Assembly (NCBI GenBank): GCA_002721105.1
Contig: PBJL01000030.1
Location: 39,351 to 103,350 of the forward strand
Direction: 5' to 3'
DNA: 64,000 bases
From: Acidiferrobacteraceae bacterium
GTDB lineage: Bacteria > Pseudomonadota > Gammaproteobacteria > Arenicellales > UBA868
The notes beneath the pieces were generated by a model, which was given only the letters and a program-made list of their open reading frames with translations, had not been told where the DNA came from and did not search any database. How positions within the stretch are numbered: the first letter of the stretch is position 1; every line of letters begins with the position of its first letter. This document shows, one piece after another, positions 1 to 8,486 of the stretch. Made by a program: the position numbers and the translations under genes.

Positions 1-605
1 CCAGGGATCTTATGAATCTTATCTTCTAGCCACTCAATCGATCCCAGATCCAAATGATTAGTTGGTTCATCTAAAAGTAGTACGTCGGGATTGCAAACGA
101 GGGATCGTGCCAATGCAGCGCGTCGCCGCCATCCACCCGATAAATTATCAATGCCCTCTGATGGGTCAAGGCCTAACTCCGCACACACTTTTGCAATCTG
201 CTGTTCGATGTTCCATCCACCATGAGCATCAATAATTGAATACAAGATTTCTGATTGAGCAAGATTTTGAGGAATATTTAGCTTCTCAGAGCATTCTCTA
301 TATTTGTCACGTAGGCTCCGAATAAGCGATAATCCTTCTTCAACGTAGTCTTGAACTGTCATATTTTTTCGAATAGGAAGATGCTGCTTTAGATGACTCA
401 ATACGATGTTATTAGGCCGACGTATTTCTCCTGAATCAGGCTCAATTTCATTATTTAACAGTCGCAGCATAGATGTTTTTCCAGCGCCGTTATGACCAAC
501 CAAGCAGACACGCTCGCCTGCCTCAATCGAGAACTCTGCATTTTTTAATATCGGATATGTTCCGAAAGACAAACTGACATTATCAAAGCGAATTAGGTAT
601 TTCAT
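1..605 (-). CDS. uup: ABC-F family ATPase, Uup type (5' part only; runs off the left edge)
   Basis: About 201 N-terminal residues are present; the rest lies beyond position 1. The ATG is at 605. The first nucleotide-binding domain is visible in order: Walker A GHNGAGKT, ABC signature LSGGWRRRAALARSL, then Walker B LLLDEPTNHLDL. The protein starts directly with the nucleotide-binding domain and has no membrane segment, which is the ABC-F (soluble, ribosome or DNA-associated) pattern. The WRRRAALARSL form of the signature resembles Uup more than EttA or YheS; this sub-assignment is from memory of those families. Uup is linked to ribosome function and to suppression of transposon precise excision. 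The gene is divergent from the MFS transporter. Confidence 0.85.
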   Translation of the reverse strand, partial: MKYLIRFDNVSLSFGTYPILKNAEFSIEAGERVCLVGHNGAGKTSMLRLLNNEIEPDSGEIRRPNNIVLSHLKQHLPIRKNMTVQDYVEEGLSLIRSLRDKYRECSEKLNIPQNLAQSEILYSIIDAHGGWNIEQQIAKVCAELGLDPSEGIDNLSGGWRRRAALARSLVCNPDVLLLDEPTNHLDLGSIEWLEDKIHKIP

Positions 606-699
606 CCGTGCAATCGGGATTTATTGTTCTCAGTTAGGTAGTAAAAAGCGATTTAAGAGCAAGATTTATAGTAACACCACATTTTAGGTAAGACACTTT

Positions 700-713
700 T
701 GTGTCATGACACA
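700..713. promoter_or_regulatory. Perfect 14-bp palindrome in the uup/MFS divergent gap, possible operator
   Basis: TGTGTCATGACACA reads identically on both strands (7+7, no spacer). It lies in the 262-bp non-coding gap between the divergent uup and MFS genes, 155 bp before the MFS start and 95 bp from the uup start. Two-fold symmetry in an intergenic region fits a dimeric repressor site. No regulator gene is adjacent, so the cognate protein is unknown. Confidence 0.35.
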
Positions 714-867
714 CCTTAAGAATTCGGAAACTTTAATGAGATTAGCGTTTTGGTATTTTAGCCAGTAATTCTATGTGAATATTGCGCCTCTTTTTATACG
801 AATAATTTACGTTTTCGCTTCAAAAAATAGATTGTAGGGCGTAAACTCCGCGACCACAATAATTTGA

Positions 868-2169
868 ATGAGATATCTACCCTTGAACAACACTATATTA
901 ATTGTTCATCGCCTATCTGCACTGATGATGTCGATAACACTACTAATGACTGGAAACAGTTTATTTAGCACGCTCGTATCACTAAGAGCCGACGCAGAAA
1001 ATTATGGAGCAGGAATGATTGGCGTTATGACCTCTGCCTACTTCCTTGGATTTGCCATAACGACTCTTTGGGTCGGAGGTCTTATAAACCGGGTTGGTCA
1101 TATCCGAAGTTTTGCTGTTTTTGCTAGCGTATCAACTACAATTTCGCTTATATTTTTAGTGATAATTGATCCATGGATATGGGTAGGACTACGATTCATA
1201 ATGGGAATGTGTGTATCTGGATGCTTTGTAGTAACTGAAAGCTGGCTAAACAACCGTGCTACTAACCAAAATCGTGGTCTATTGCTGTCAATGTATATGA
1301 TCATCATTTATTTGGCAGCAACAGCCGGTCAACAGATGCTTCGAATTGGGGATCCTAGCCAGTTTACAATCTTTGTGCTTGCCAGCATTGTTCTTGCCAC
1401 TGCGATCGTGCCTGTTGCCCTAACAAAAGCTACCTTTCCCGCGCCCGTTCGCAAACCAAAAATTAATCTGATACGTCTCACTCACATCTCACCGACGGCG
1501 GTTGCAGGGTGTCTAATCGGAGGCATAATCACTAGCTCACTGTGGGGGCTCGGTCCAATCCATGCAAAATCTTTGGGTTTCACAGTAGATCAGATAGCGA
1601 TATTCATGAGTATCTTTGTTGTGGGAGGATTAGTATTTCAACTTCCAGTGGGTCGCTTGTCAGATTACTATGACCGCAGAAAAGTGTTGTGGTGCGTTAC
1701 ATTAGCAGCACTCTTTCCTTCTGTAGTATTAAGCTTCGGCCCTCTGATTACGTCTGGCCTCACATTTATCAGCATTTCAATTCTTGGTGGCTTAGTAGCA
1801 ACAATTTACCCCTTAAGCATTTCATATGCCAATGATTATCTTGAGCCTGATGAGATAATCTCTACCAGTGCCGGCTTTGTCCTTATCTTCGGGATTGGTT
1901 CAGGGCTTGGACCGATTGCCTGCTCAGCCTTGATAACCTTTGCAGGTTCTTATGGCCTGTTTGCCTTAGTCACCGGGTCACTTACTATATTAACACTATA
2001 TATTTCCTTCAGAATGCGACAACGTCAATGGGTACCTACCCACGAAAAAGAGGCATTTGTAGCGTTTCCTGAACAACCTGCTCCAACCATAATATCGGAC
2101 ATGGATCCCAGAGTAGGAAATCAGAAAAACTTAGACTTAGAAGGAAATGAAATTAAAAAATTTGGGTGA
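868..2169 (+). CDS. MFS transporter, YcaD-like
   Basis: A 433-residue major facilitator protein with about 12 hydrophobic segments. The loop between helices 2 and 3 carries GLINRVGHIRS, and the equivalent loop in the second half carries GRLSDYYDRRKVL, the duplicated MFS motif A. The segment ESWLNNRATNQNRG after helix 4 and QLPVGRLSDYYDRR are typical of the YcaD group of inner-membrane transporters, whose substrates are unknown. The C-terminal 50 residues form a polar cytoplasmic tail. The start used has no clear Shine-Dalgarno site, and a start about 15 residues later is possible. The gene stands alone between uup and convergent greA. Confidence 0.8.
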   Translation: MRYLPLNNTILIVHRLSALMMSITLLMTGNSLFSTLVSLRADAENYGAGMIGVMTSAYFLGFAITTLWVGGLINRVGHIRSFAVFASVSTTISLIFLVIIDPWIWVGLRFIMGMCVSGCFVVTESWLNNRATNQNRGLLLSMYMIIIYLAATAGQQMLRIGDPSQFTIFVLASIVLATAIVPVALTKATFPAPVRKPKINLIRLTHISPTAVAGCLIGGIITSSLWGLGPIHAKSLGFTVDQIAIFMSIFVVGGLVFQLPVGRLSDYYDRRKVLWCVTLAALFPSVVLSFGPLITSGLTFISISILGGLVATIYPLSISYANDYLEPDEIISTSAGFVLIFGIGSGLGPIACSALITFAGSYGLFALVTGSLTILTLYISFRMRQRQWVPTHEKEAFVAFPEQPAPTIISDMDPRVGNQKNLDLEGNEIKKFG

Positions 2170-2202
2170 CCAGTTAAAAACAGGAACTTTTTTCGCGAAT
2201 TT

Positions 2203-2694
2203 CTAATTATCCAGTCCACTGGCATAATTTATCTTGAGCAGTTCATACCTTCGAATTCCGCCAGGTGCGCTAAATTCGATTTCGTCACCCACTTCTTTAC
2301 CCAAAAGCGCTTTAGCAATAGGGGAAGTATTGGAAATCTTGCCGAGATCAACATCGGCTTCCAGTTCCCCCACTATCTGATACCGTACCTCTCGATCACC
2401 TTGTTCTTCCCACAAATCAACCCAAGCGCCAAATACCACTTTACCATTCGCATTAAGCTCAGCAGGATTAATTATCTCGGCGCGACCTAGTTTTGACTCC
2501 AATTCGCGTATTCTCCCCTCAATAAAACCTTGCTGTTCTCGCGCAGCATGATATTCAGCATTTTCCGAGAGATCTCCATGAGCTCTCGCTTCTGCGATAG
2601 CCTCTATAATTTTTGGTCTATGCTCTTTTTTCAATCGACTGAGTTCACTCCACAAAACCTTAGATCCTTCAGGTGTGAGAAGAATTCTATCCAT
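2203..2694 (-). CDS. greA: Transcription elongation factor GreA
   Basis: GreA enters the RNA polymerase secondary channel and stimulates cleavage of backtracked transcripts. At 163 residues it is close to the usual 158. The N-terminal coiled coil ends in the hairpin tip [10 protein letters not shown], where D41 and E44 are the acidic residues that hold the catalytic magnesium. The C-terminal FKBP-like domain follows (residues about 85-160, with [21 protein letters not shown]). It is the last gene of a minus-strand series, 31 bp downstream of dapB, a common dapB/greA neighbourhood in gammaproteobacteria. It converges on the MFS gene with 33 bp between stops and no visible terminator hairpin. 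Confidence 0.96.
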   Translation of the reverse strand: MDRILLTPEGSKVLWSELSRLKKEHRPKIIEAIAEARAHGDLSENAEYHAAREQQGFIEGRIRELESKLGRAEIINPAELNANGKVVFGAWVDLWEEQGDREVRYQIVGELEADVDLGKISNTSPIAKALLGKEVGDEIEFSAPGGIRRYELLKINYASGLDN

Positions 2695-2725
2695 TAGTCC
2701 AACCTTAATATCGAAATTAGTATGT

Positions 2726-3526
2726 TCAAAATGACAGTCCTAAGACATCTTGCATATCGTATAAACCATTTGATTGATCTGCTAACCAAAGAGCAGCACG
2801 AACCGAACCTTGAGCATAAATATCTCGACTCGTTGCTTTATGGCTAATTTCTACACGCTCCCCTAGTCCCGCAAACCATATACTATGCTCACCAACAACA
2901 TCTGCCGCTCGTATGGTTGAAAATCCTATGCTTTTATCTTTGCGTTCGCCTATCTGGCCATTACGACTATAAACTCCATCAGTTTTTAAATTTCTTTGAA
3001 GCGTATCAGCCACCACTTCACCCATTTTAATTGCTGTTCCTGACGGAGCATCTATCTTATGTCGATGATGAGCCTCTAATATTTCAATATCTACTGAATC
3101 TCCGAGTGTTCGGCAAGCTAATTCGATCAGCTTTAAGGTTAAATTGACTCCGATACTCATATTTGGCGACATTACTATCCCGATATCTTCTGAAAGATTC
3201 TTTATTTTTACCTTTTGTGCGGTATCCAAACCTGTCGTACCAATCACTATCTTTCGATCGTTAGCATGACAAAATTCTAAATTTGACATCGTGGAATTCG
3301 GTAAAGTGAAGTCTATTAGGACATCAAAATTCCCGCTCTCAATTGAGTCGCTTAGAATAAGACCTGGTGTATCAATCCCCACTAAACTGCCAACTTCGGT
3401 TCCTAATAAAGGATGTTTTATTTGTTCATATGCATGAGTAATTTGGAGACTTGAATTGTCTGCAACCGCTTTTAGTATTGACCGCCCCATTCGACCAGCG
3501 GCTCCAGCAATAGCGACACGAGTCAT
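2726..3526 (-). CDS. dapB: 4-hydroxy-tetrahydrodipicolinate reductase DapB
   Basis: Reduces hydroxy-tetrahydrodipicolinate with NAD(P)H in the diaminopimelate/lysine pathway. The N-terminal Rossmann fold has GAAGRMGR immediately after the start. The catalytic segment [18 protein letters not shown] contains the conserved histidine and lysine. I chose the ATG at 3526, giving 266 residues that begin [15 protein letters not shown] as in other DapB proteins; an in-frame TTG at 3544 would add six residues but has no better ribosome site. It lies between moaA and greA on the same strand, with 31-54 bp gaps that allow one transcript. Confidence 0.95.
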   Translation of the reverse strand: MTRVAIAGAAGRMGRSILKAVADNSSLQITHAYEQIKHPLLGTEVGSLVGIDTPGLILSDSIESGNFDVLIDFTLPNSTMSNLEFCHANDRKIVIGTTGLDTAQKVKIKNLSEDIGIVMSPNMSIGVNLTLKLIELACRTLGDSVDIEILEAHHRHKIDAPSGTAIKMGEVVADTLQRNLKTDGVYSRNGQIGERKDKSIGFSTIRAADVVGEHSIWFAGLGERVEISHKATSRDIYAQGSVRAALWLADQSNGLYDMQDVLGLSF

Positions 3527-3580
3527 ATCAAGGATTCCAAACAATTAATTAGTCTCGAAATTGATGACAAAATCATGACT

Positions 3581-4618
3581 TTAACCTCCAATATGGGACA
3601 TTTCTACACGGCCTGAACGATTCACTTCAATCGGTAATTGACCTCGAATTTGGGAATACTGATCCTTTCGATTCGACCAAATGGATCGGATGCATTTTGT
3701 TAAGGCCTTATCACTAGCTCCTTCACGTACCAATTTCTTAAGATCATGCCCCTGACTCGCGAACAAACAAGTATAGAGGACTCCCACAGCAGAAATACGC
3801 GCTCGACTACAGTCACTACAAAAAGGCTCAGTAACTGATGAAATAAATCCTATCTCACCAGAGCCATCTAAATAACGCCAACGCTTAGCTACCTCGCCGT
3901 CATAATTTGGAGAAGTGGGAACAATTGGAAAATCATGTTTGATAATACTAATCATTTGGCTAGCCGGCACAACTTCATCGATCTTCCAACGATTAGTAGA
4001 TCCAACATCCATAAATTCTATGAACCGCAAAATTATACCTGTTTTCCTAAAATAATTAGCTAAGTCTAAGATGCTATGTTCATTAAAACCACGACGAATA
4101 ACGGCATTGACTTTTATCTGATCAAATTCAGCTTTACGCGCATTTTCAATACCCTCAAGTACTTTCTTGATAGGTACATTTACATCATTAACTCTCTGAA
4201 AAGTCTTTTCATCTAACGCATCGAGGCTAATATTTATCCGCCTCAATCCCGCTTCACGAAGCCGAATCGCCCTATCCTTAGTTAACATTGATGCGTTGGT
4301 TGTCATGCTAACATCGCGTATGCCATCGATAGAGGCAAGCATTTCGATTAATTGTTCTAAATCTCTTCGAATTAAAGGTTCACCACCAGTAATTCTTAGC
4401 TTTCTAACGCCGTTGATTGCGAACACTTTTGCAATACGAAATATTTCCTCAAGTCGGAGTAACTCGCCTCTTGGTACAAACTGGTAATTAGGCCCAAAAA
4501 TCTCACGCGGCATGCAGTAAACACATCGAAAATTGCAACGATCAGTTACAGAGATACGCAGATCCCGAATCGGTCGGCTCAATTGATCTTTAATCTCAAT
4601 AGTACTATTTATGCCCAT
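3581..4618 (-). CDS. moaA: GTP 3',8-cyclase MoaA (radical SAM, molybdenum/tungsten cofactor)
   Basis: Catalyses the first step of molybdopterin synthesis from GTP. The 345-residue protein has the radical-SAM cluster C28-x3-C32-x2-C35 (CNFRCVYC). A second cluster motif near the C-terminus, FCSDCSRARIS followed by LYTCLFA, supplies the three cysteines of the substrate-side 4Fe-4S cluster. It ends in Gly-Gly, the tail needed for catalysis in MoaA. Its start overlaps the stop of the upstream FAD oxidoreductase gene by 14 bp, so the two are translationally coupled. No other moa, mog or moe gene is present here, which suggests it was placed to serve a pterin-dependent enzyme linked to the two upstream genes. 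Confidence 0.93.
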   Translation of the reverse strand: MGINSTIEIKDQLSRPIRDLRISVTDRCNFRCVYCMPREIFGPNYQFVPRGELLRLEEIFRIAKVFAINGVRKLRITGGEPLIRRDLEQLIEMLASIDGIRDVSMTTNASMLTKDRAIRLREAGLRRINISLDALDEKTFQRVNDVNVPIKKVLEGIENARKAEFDQIKVNAVIRRGFNEHSILDLANYFRKTGIILRFIEFMDVGSTNRWKIDEVVPASQMISIIKHDFPIVPTSPNYDGEVAKRWRYLDGSGEIGFISSVTEPFCSDCSRARISAVGVLYTCLFASQGHDLKKLVREGASDKALTKCIRSIWSNRKDQYSQIRGQLPIEVNRSGRVEMSHIGG

Positions 4619-5861
4619 TATCTAGCCCGTGCGCTACAGCAACATACGCTTCCATTAACTCTAGGGGATTTTTTAACAAACGCTCTTTCCAATTTCCCAA
4701 CCTTAGCTTAGATTGTATGAGTCCACGAATAACACCAATGTGCTCTGTTAAGCCCAACGCGTTTGCGCCCACAAGCACATCATTGTCGAACTGTAAATCA
4801 ATATAACGGTATCGCTTGGGATCCGAAAGTTCTACCGACTCGCCCCCTTTGACGCCCTCCCATAAGCCGAAGGACGTCGAAATTAGACCCATAGTATCAA
4901 GAATATTCATATTAAGGCAGCCACGATGCACAACTTCACTGCTTTCAACCATGTTTGCAGCTGCAACATTACCGTGCTCGACGGCTGTTGGTTGTATCGC
5001 TTGAACGCTGTAGCCACCAGTAGAAAAGTCTCTACCTTGGCAAACATCACCAGCAGCATAAACATCCGAAATTCCAGTTTTTAAGTGATCATCCACTAGA
5101 ATTCCATGGTCTATCTCAATTCCCGATCCTTCCAAAAAGCTGTTGTTCGGCTTAACTCCTGTAGCAGTAATCACCAAATCAGCAATCAAATTTTGGCCAT
5201 CAGCAAGACACACCTCTAAAGGTTGGGTATCAGAAATTCCTACTACTTGAGTTCCAGTTAGCACCCGAACGCCTCGACCTTCGCACCAATTTTTTATTAG
5301 GTTGCCTGATACTTCATTCATCATTCTCGGAACCATGCGATTCTCGCGTTCAACCACCGTTAGATCTACGCCCCGTGACGCTAATGCCTCAAGAATTATG
5401 CATCCAATGAACCCCGCCCCCATCAGGACGACCTTAGAGTTAGGTTTAGCTCTTTGAGCTATATGTCGAGCGTCCTCCAGAGTCCAACAGTGGTGTACTC
5501 CCAATTGATCAACGCCTTCAATTGGAGGGGAAACAGGAGTTGAGCCTGTCGCAATCAAAAGCCGATCATACGAAAAAAATTTCTCTGACGTGAGTTCAAT
5601 AGTTTTATGACTTGGGGAAACCGACATTACCCGACTTTGGATGATCTCGATATTCTTATCTTCAAAATAATTTTCTGACTTCCTTAGATAGGTTCCGTCC
5701 TCTTTAATACGATCTCTCAAAAGATACGGTATTGCCATTCGTGAGTATGGAGGCTCTGGTTCATCACTAATAATAACTACCTCTGACTCTGCGTCATATC
5801 GACGTAGCGCCTCAGCTCCCAAAACACCTGCCGGCCCCGATCCAATTATTACATGACGCAT
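4605..5861 (-). CDS. NAD(P)/FAD-dependent oxidoreductase, resembling the FAD subunit of aldehyde:ferredoxin oxidoreductase
   Basis: A 418-residue pyridine nucleotide-disulfide-type flavoprotein. The FAD-binding GSGPAG is at residues 7-12, the NAD-binding GAGFIG is near residue 150, and the second FAD motif DVYAAGDV is near 268. The redox-active cysteine pair of true disulfide reductases is absent. The fold matches NirB N-terminal and rubredoxin-reductase-like enzymes. Its length (about 46 kDa) and its position after a four-cluster ferredoxin match the AorC subunit of Aromatoleum-type AOR, which passes electrons to NAD. That identity is an inference, because the W-containing subunit is missing nearby. 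It sits 70 bp after the ferredoxin gene and overlaps moaA. Confidence 0.72.
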   Translation of the reverse strand: MRHVIIGSGPAGVLGAEALRRYDAESEVVIISDEPEPPYSRMAIPYLLRDRIKEDGTYLRKSENYFEDKNIEIIQSRVMSVSPSHKTIELTSEKFFSYDRLLIATGSTPVSPPIEGVDQLGVHHCWTLEDARHIAQRAKPNSKVVLMGAGFIGCIILEALASRGVDLTVVERENRMVPRMMNEVSGNLIKNWCEGRGVRVLTGTQVVGISDTQPLEVCLADGQNLIADLVITATGVKPNNSFLEGSGIEIDHGILVDDHLKTGISDVYAAGDVCQGRDFSTGGYSVQAIQPTAVEHGNVAAANMVESSEVVHRGCLNMNILDTMGLISTSFGLWEGVKGGESVELSDPKRYRYIDLQFDNDVLVGANALGLTEHIGVIRGLIQSKLRLGNWKERLLKNPLELMEAYVAVAHGLDNGHK

Positions 5862-5931
5862 GTGTTAACTTCTCCAGGCAACTATTACATTATCCAAGTG
5901 TAGTCGCGTTCAATTTCAATCACCAAACTAA

Positions 5932-6393
5932 TTATCTAATAGTTTTTTCGGCCCAACTTCGCATACGCTCATATCCAGTTGAATCAGAATCAACGAACGT
6001 TATAGCCTCTGTCGGACATGCATCTGCACACGCCGGCGCTCCACCACATAGATCGCACTTTATAACAGTTCCCGTATCCTTGTTATAGTTGATGGTGCCA
6101 AAAGGACAAGCGATAGTGCATACCTTACATCCCACGCACCTATCTTCTAGAACATCCTTAGCGCCTGTAGCTAAGTTAATGACAATGGCATCAACGGGAC
6201 ATGATTGCATACACCAAGCATCCGAGCACTGAGTGCATGTATAAGGTACAGAATAACGTCCATGTTCAAATTCGAACACCTTAATTCTTGATTTTGCAGG
6301 ATTAAACACCCCCTCATTCTCAAACGAGCACGCCAATTCACACTGCAAACACCCAGTACACTTTTCAGCATTTATATGGAGTGATTTTTCCAT
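5932..6393 (-). CDS. Four-cluster 4Fe-4S ferredoxin-type electron carrier (CooF/HydN/AorA-like)
   Basis: The 153-residue protein has four cysteine groups: CTGCLQCELAC near residue 12, CTQCSDAWCMQSCP near 53, CVGCKVCTIACP near 87 and CDLCGGAPACADACP near 113. This gives up to four 4Fe-4S clusters in a DmsB/CooF-like fold. There is no signal peptide, so it acts in the cytoplasm. Such proteins carry electrons between a catalytic oxidoreductase subunit and a partner. The size (about 17 kDa) and the adjacent flavoprotein fit AorA of aldehyde:ferredoxin oxidoreductase. CooF or HydN-type roles remain possible. It is the first gene of the minus-strand unit that continues with the flavoprotein and moaA. 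Confidence 0.8.
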   Translation of the reverse strand: MEKSLHINAEKCTGCLQCELACSFENEGVFNPAKSRIKVFEFEHGRYSVPYTCTQCSDAWCMQSCPVDAIVINLATGAKDVLEDRCVGCKVCTIACPFGTINYNKDTGTVIKCDLCGGAPACADACPTEAITFVDSDSTGYERMRSWAEKTIR

Positions 6394-6701
6394 TAATTTT
6401 TTCCTTTAGGCTAGAGCTATCAAACAGCAGTTACATAGATAGCTAGCGTAGCTCCGGTATTTTTACCTATATTGTGCGTTACCTAGGGAGAATTTAGCAA
6501 TTTTTTGTTAGGATTTGTGATAAGCGGAGGGCTCGATACCAATAAAAACTGCTAGACCAACTATCTTAAGCTAAAAAGTCTTTCGATGATCTTGCCCTAA
6601 AACGCTAGAATTGTCTCTAATGACACATTCTACCTGCAATATGGTCTTTCAGAATACATTATTAAAATTAGCAAAACCAGAGACTATCAGCCTAAAGACT
6701 A
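6394..6701. other. 308-bp divergent intergenic region, no gene seen
   Basis: This AT-rich stretch separates the divergent ferredoxin and flippase-like genes and must hold both promoters. I find no open frame that looks like a remnant of an aldehyde oxidoreductase, no strong hairpin and no convincing operator. Confidence 0.5.
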
Positions 6702-7868
6702 ATGAATAGAACTCTTGTATTTACACTAAAGATGTCGGTATTCATCGCGCTATTCATTATTATTTTTTATGCAATAGATTGGCGTGATAGTTATTCCATC
6801 TTAAACCCTGAAGGCGAAGTTATTTTGCGTGTAGAGGGGGCTATCTTAGGAGAATGGAAAGATAAAGACGTACGCTTTGTTCCAAATAAAGCCACAACTG
6901 CTGAAATTATCAGAAAGGGCGGCACAAATGATGGAAAACAAATAATAATTAGTCCGAGCTTACCAACTTATCTTAAGAACCTCGATCTTCTGCTCTTTTC
7001 TTTAGGAGCGTTTTGTTTTGTAACTTCGATCATCATATTAAATATGCGTTGGTGGTGGCTACTGCGAGCTAATATGTTTAATGTCGGTGTCCTCGAGGTA
7101 CAAAAATTAGCCTGGATTGGATTTTTCTTTAACAATGTTATTCCAGGCTCCACAGGTGGTGACGTGGTCAAAGCTGTTTATATCGCTAAAAGATTCTCTA
7201 CTGATAAGGTATCAGCTCTTGTTTCAGTTTTTGTTGATCGTATAGTGGGCTTATTATCATTGTTATTTTTAGCATGTCTCGCAAGCTTAATGGCTGTGGA
7301 TGATTTCCCTCAGATTGCAATCACTGTTTGGCTTTTAAGTCTCGGTGCTGCCCTGTTTGGTGCTTGTTTGATCAGCGCTAATTTAAGAAAATTAATTCGT
7401 ATTGATCATGTCATTAATCGTCTCCCCGGCAGGATAGCCAGGGTTTTACTAGAAATAGATAGATCAGTACTCCACTACCGTCAGCATCTACGGGGTATAT
7501 CGGTATGGATATTCGCAAGTCCAATTACGTATAGCCTCTTTATTGCTAGCTTCTGGTTAATGGATAAATCTCTTGGCATCGGATTAAGTATTCTTGAATA
7601 CTGCTTCGTAGTGCCCATTGCTACCGTCATCCAGGGCATCCCTATTGCTCCAGCAGGTTGGGGTATTGGCGAAGCTGTTTACGGTACATTGATTGGCAAA
7701 GTCGGCGCTCTAACGCAACCGACGATTGAGGGGGCAGAACAAATATGGAGGACACGTGGTGTGACTCTATCGGTGCTTCATCGAACACATGTTGTTGCAT
7801 GGTCTTTAATTGGCGGTATTTTCTTTCTAATTCATCGTTCTAGAAGTCAAAATAGAAAACCTCATTAA
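6702..7868 (+). CDS. Lysylphosphatidylglycerol synthase TM-region family protein (YbhN/UPF0104-like flippase)
   Basis: A 388-residue inner-membrane protein with about eight hydrophobic segments. The motif FFNNVIPGSTGGDVVKAVYIAK (cut here to its core NNVIPGSTGGD) and the late APAGWGIGEAVYG are hallmarks of the LPG_synthase_TM/flippase-like family. Between the first and second membrane segments lies an unusual charged loop of about 70 residues (residues 28-95), predicted to be outside the cytoplasm. There is no C-terminal aminoacyl-transferase domain, so it is not MprF itself. The substrate is unknown; family members move lipids or polyprenyl-linked sugars. It is followed after 78 bp by a GNAT gene on the same strand. 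Confidence 0.75.
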   Translation: MNRTLVFTLKMSVFIALFIIIFYAIDWRDSYSILNPEGEVILRVEGAILGEWKDKDVRFVPNKATTAEIIRKGGTNDGKQIIISPSLPTYLKNLDLLLFSLGAFCFVTSIIILNMRWWWLLRANMFNVGVLEVQKLAWIGFFFNNVIPGSTGGDVVKAVYIAKRFSTDKVSALVSVFVDRIVGLLSLLFLACLASLMAVDDFPQIAITVWLLSLGAALFGACLISANLRKLIRIDHVINRLPGRIARVLLEIDRSVLHYRQHLRGISVWIFASPITYSLFIASFWLMDKSLGIGLSILEYCFVVPIATVIQGIPIAPAGWGIGEAVYGTLIGKVGALTQPTIEGAEQIWRTRGVTLSVLHRTHVVAWSLIGGIFFLIHRSRSQNRKPH

Positions 7869-7946
7869 ATAAGCATATTAATAAAGAATTTTGATTTAAT
7901 GAAAAAAATACAAAAATCTAACTCAGGATAGGATTATCAGAAAATA

Positions 7947-8486
7947 ATGTTGCGAGTACGAATTAGATATCTGGAGATGACTCATAAGCCAGATTGCGTA
8001 ACTCATATACGGCCGCCCCGACAATTCACGATTAAAGCTATACATCAGCCTGAGCCATCCTTTTATCGTTTTCTTTACCATCAAATTGGGGAGCCTTGGC
8101 TTTGGTATGAGCGCAGACTATTCAGCGATGATGAATTGATCTCCATTATTCATCGCAGTGATATTTCTGTTAATGTCCTATATTCCCATGGGTCACCAGT
8201 AGGCTTTTTTGAGTTGGATAGTCGCTTTAACAATGAAATTGAGCTAGCATATTTTGGTCTACTCGAAAGTTTCATTGGGCAAGGTTTGGGTACATGGCTG
8301 CTTGATCAAGCACTAGATTTAGCCTGGTCAAAAAATCCGAATCGGATCTGGGTACATACTTGTAACTTAGACCATCCAAATGCAATTCGAGTTTATGAAC
8401 GTGCTGGATTTGTTCTTTATCGCGAAAAAACTATTGAAATTGAAGACCCGAGAACTCAACCTTTCTGGCAGGCACCGCTTATTTAG
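7947..8486 (+). CDS. GNAT family N-acetyltransferase
   Basis: The 179-residue protein has the GNAT core in order: a strand with VGFFELDSRFNNEIELAYFGL, the acetyl-CoA pyrophosphate loop FIGQGLGTWLLDQAL (the Q/RxxGxG/A pattern), and the C-terminal PNAIRVYERAGFVLY strand-helix typical of motif B. The substrate is unknown. The N-terminal 60 residues, with an aromatic-rich segment around FLYHQIGEPWLWYERR, resemble a subgroup that acetylates small amines, but this is weak. An alternative ATG lies at 7977. Its last 4 bp overlap the convergent parE stop. Confidence 0.8.
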   Translation: MLRVRIRYLEMTHKPDCVTHIRPPRQFTIKAIHQPEPSFYRFLYHQIGEPWLWYERRLFSDDELISIIHRSDISVNVLYSHGSPVGFFELDSRFNNEIELAYFGLLESFIGQGLGTWLLDQALDLAWSKNPNRIWVHTCNLDHPNAIRVYERAGFVLYREKTIEIEDPRTQPFWQAPLI

